A stretch of DNA of 6,068 bases from Methanocorpusculum sp. (GTDB taxonomy: Archaea; Halobacteriota; Methanomicrobia; Methanomicrobiales; Methanocorpusculaceae). The stretch spans positions 1 to 6,068 of the forward strand of contig DALTYF010000066.1 in NCBI GenBank assembly GCA_029986195.1. Reading direction: 5' to 3'. Under the pieces are notes generated by a model. That model was given only the letters and a program-made list of their open reading frames with translations. It was not told the DNA's origin and ran no database searches. Shown here piece after piece: positions 4,738 to 6,068 of the stretch (positions are counted from its first letter, which is position 1; each line of letters starts with the position of its first letter). A program made the translations under genes and the position numbers.

Positions 4738-5211
4738 ATGGCAAGAACAGAATACAGTAACAAACTTACCGGCGACAACATCGCCCGTGCAAAGGCGAAC
4801 GAGCTTGGATGCTCTCCGAAGCACGCAGTGGAGATTGCCCACCTCGTCCGTAACATGATGGCAGACGACGCAGTTGCATACCTTGAACAGGTTATTGATC
4901 TGAAGAGAGCAGTTCCGTTCCACCGCTATGCAAGAAACGTTGGTCACCAGAAAAGCTTAAACGGCAAGACCTTCGGCACTGCAGCCGGAAGATATCCGGT
5001 CAAGGCAGCTGCAGAGTACATCCGGTTAATCCGTTCCGCACAGAAGAATGCCGAGTATGCAGGTCTTGCTCCGGAAAAGATGGTTATCGTCCACGCCGCA
5101 GCAAACAAAGGCCGGTGCATGAAGGCAATCTTCCCCCGTGCAATGGGCAGAGCAACGCCGAAGCACAGAGATACCGTGAACATTGAGTTAATCCTCCGTG
5201 AGGTGCAGTAA
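4738..5211 (+). CDS. rpl22: 50S ribosomal protein L22 (uL22)
   Basis: The product is 157 residues from ATG 4738, starting MARTEYSNKLTGDNIARAKANELGCSPKHAVEIAHLVRNM, as is usual for archaeal L22. An upstream in-frame GTG (4729) would add only three residues (MIV). The archaeal insertion around HRYARNVGHQKSLNGKTFGTAAGRYPVKAA is present, and the C-terminal part contains VHAAANKGRCMKAIFPRAMGRATPKHRDTVNIELIL, the region of the long beta hairpin that in known structures lines the exit tunnel with L4. The S3 start follows after 2 bases, and GAGGTG (5200-5205) inside this gene serves S3. Confidence 0.96.
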   Translation: MARTEYSNKLTGDNIARAKANELGCSPKHAVEIAHLVRNMMADDAVAYLEQVIDLKRAVPFHRYARNVGHQKSLNGKTFGTAAGRYPVKAAAEYIRLIRSAQKNAEYAGLAPEKMVIVHAAANKGRCMKAIFPRAMGRATPKHRDTVNIELILREVQ

Positions 5212-5213
5212 GT

Positions 5214-5915
5214 ATGACTATCGAGAAGAAGTTCGTTGCCGACGGTGTCCGCAAGGTCCGTGTCGAGCAGTACCTCAACAAGGAACTCAAGCGTGCCGGT
5301 TACGGCGGTATGGACATTGTCCGTACTCCGGTCGGTACGCAGGTTACGATCTTTGCAGAGAAGCCCGGTATCGTCATCGGTAAAGGTGGCAGACTGGTTC
5401 GCCAGATCACGACCGACCTGACCTCCGTGTATGGTATCGACTCTCCGCAGGTTGAAGTTCAGCAGGTTGCAAACCCGAACCTGAACGCCCAGATTATGGC
5501 AGAACGCCTTGCAAACGCACTGGAGCGCGGATGGTACTTCCGTAAGGCAGGCTCTTCCGTTATCCGCCGTGTTATGGACTCCGGAGCACTTGGCTGTGAA
5601 GTTATCATCGCAGGTAAGCTGACCGGTGCCCGTGCACGTGTGCAGAAGTTTGTTGAAGGCTACATTAAACACTCCGGCGAACCGGCCGAGTCCATCGTTG
5701 AGAGTGGTTATGCAACCGCTGTCAAGAAGCTCGGTATCATTGGTGTCCAGGTAAAGATCGTTCCTCCGGGGGCAGTTCTTCCGGATCACTTTGAGATTCG
5801 TCCGGATGCAAATCCGGCTCCGGCACAGGTCGTTGAGGCTGATGTGTTTGAGGAGTTCGATGCAGAACTCGCAAGCGAACCGGAACTAGAACCCGAGTTC
5901 CATGAGGAGGCCTGA
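5214..5915 (+). CDS. rps3: 30S ribosomal protein S3 (uS3)
   Basis: The product is 233 residues. An N-terminal KH domain carries GIVIGKGGRLVRQI with the RNA-binding GKGG loop at 56-59. The S3 C-terminal domain follows, with YFRKAGSSVIRRVMDSGALGCEVIIAGKLTGARAR at 108-142 and VQVKIVPPGAVLPDHFEI at 178-195. S3 is at the mRNA entry of the small subunit and helps unwind mRNA. Residues from about 198 onward form a strongly acidic, proline- and alanine-containing tail (VEADVFEEFDAELASEPELEPEFHEEA), a common but variable addition in archaeal S3. Shine-Dalgarno GAGGTG (5200-5205) is 8 bases before the ATG. Confidence 0.97.
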   Translation: MTIEKKFVADGVRKVRVEQYLNKELKRAGYGGMDIVRTPVGTQVTIFAEKPGIVIGKGGRLVRQITTDLTSVYGIDSPQVEVQQVANPNLNAQIMAERLANALERGWYFRKAGSSVIRRVMDSGALGCEVIIAGKLTGARARVQKFVEGYIKHSGEPAESIVESGYATAVKKLGIIGVQVKIVPPGAVLPDHFEIRPDANPAPAQVVEADVFEEFDAELASEPELEPEFHEEA

Positions 5916-5920
5916 GTATC

Positions 5921-6068
5921 ATGGCAATCTTCAGAGCAAAGGAAGTTGCCCAGTTTTCCGATGCTGAGCTTGTAGAAAACGAGCAGAAACTCAGAAACGA
6001 GTTAATTCAGCAGTACGGAAAAGTCAGCGCCGGTGGTGCACCGGAAAACCCCGGAAAGATCCGGGAAG
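5921..6068 (+). CDS. rpl29: 50S ribosomal protein L29 (uL29), N-terminal part
   Basis: Forty-nine codons are visible before the right edge: MAIFRAKEVAQFSDAELVENEQKLRNELIQQYGKVSAGGAPENPGKIRE. The pattern of an N-terminal helix beginning with a DAEL-type turn, then a second charged helix and the GGAPENPGKIRE segment, is archaeal L29. L29 is a two-helix protein next to L23 at the exit tunnel. The Shine-Dalgarno site GAGGAGG (5904-5910) lies inside the end of S3, 10 bases before the ATG. With a usual family length of about 65-70 residues, most of the gene is present. Confidence 0.93.
   Translation, partial: MAIFRAKEVAQFSDAELVENEQKLRNELIQQYGKVSAGGAPENPGKIRE

Noticed and set aside
4944..5789. Long minus-strand ORF opposite L22 and S3
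   Set aside because: It is again antisense to clear ribosomal genes and shows no family features.

Overview
The window looks like a piece of a methanogenic archaeal chromosome, most likely order Methanomicrobiales and perhaps close to Methanocorpusculum. The order-level placement is inferred from protein resemblance and gene order, not from a database search. Three things point this way: the start of a coenzyme F420-dependent methylene-tetrahydromethanopterin dehydrogenase gene (mtd), a Tfx-family regulator known from methanogens, and an archaeal ribosomal protein operon in the order L3-L4-L23-L2-S19-L22-S3-L29 with strong Shine-Dalgarno sites and archaeal forms of each protein.

Layout. Bases 1-112 hold the 5' end of mtd on the minus strand. 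Bases 113-480 are a divergent intergenic region with TATA-like boxes for both sides, a strong dyad at 253-285, a weaker dyad at 387-425 and a doubtful 37-codon ORF. Bases 481-885 encode the Tfx-family protein, probably from a leaderless mRNA. Bases 875-987 carry a 37-bp exact direct repeat that duplicates the end of this gene together with its T-rich terminator-like tract, with a hairpin between the copies. Bases 1020-1581 contain no convincing protein gene but are densely structured. A compact multi-hairpin RNA domain lies at about 1081-1308, with its own candidate TATA box at 1035-1040; further hairpins follow, and a TATA box and a 22-bp palindrome lie just before the L3 gene. From 1582 to the right edge, seven complete and one truncated ribosomal protein genes are packed with gaps of 2-11 bases.

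Function. The ribosomal genes form one transcription unit for large- and small-subunit proteins around the peptidyl transferase centre, exit tunnel, and mRNA entry and head regions. The regulator lies divergently next to a methanogenesis gene, which suggests, but does not prove, control of mtd by the Tfx-family protein.

The most interesting part is the structured RNA upstream of L3. Its short conserved-looking blocks and hairpin order remind me of HEARO, the RNA class now known as IscB-associated omega RNA, but no IscB gene is present in the window. That match rests on memory and must be tested with a covariance model. The rest of the ribosomal region is ordinary.
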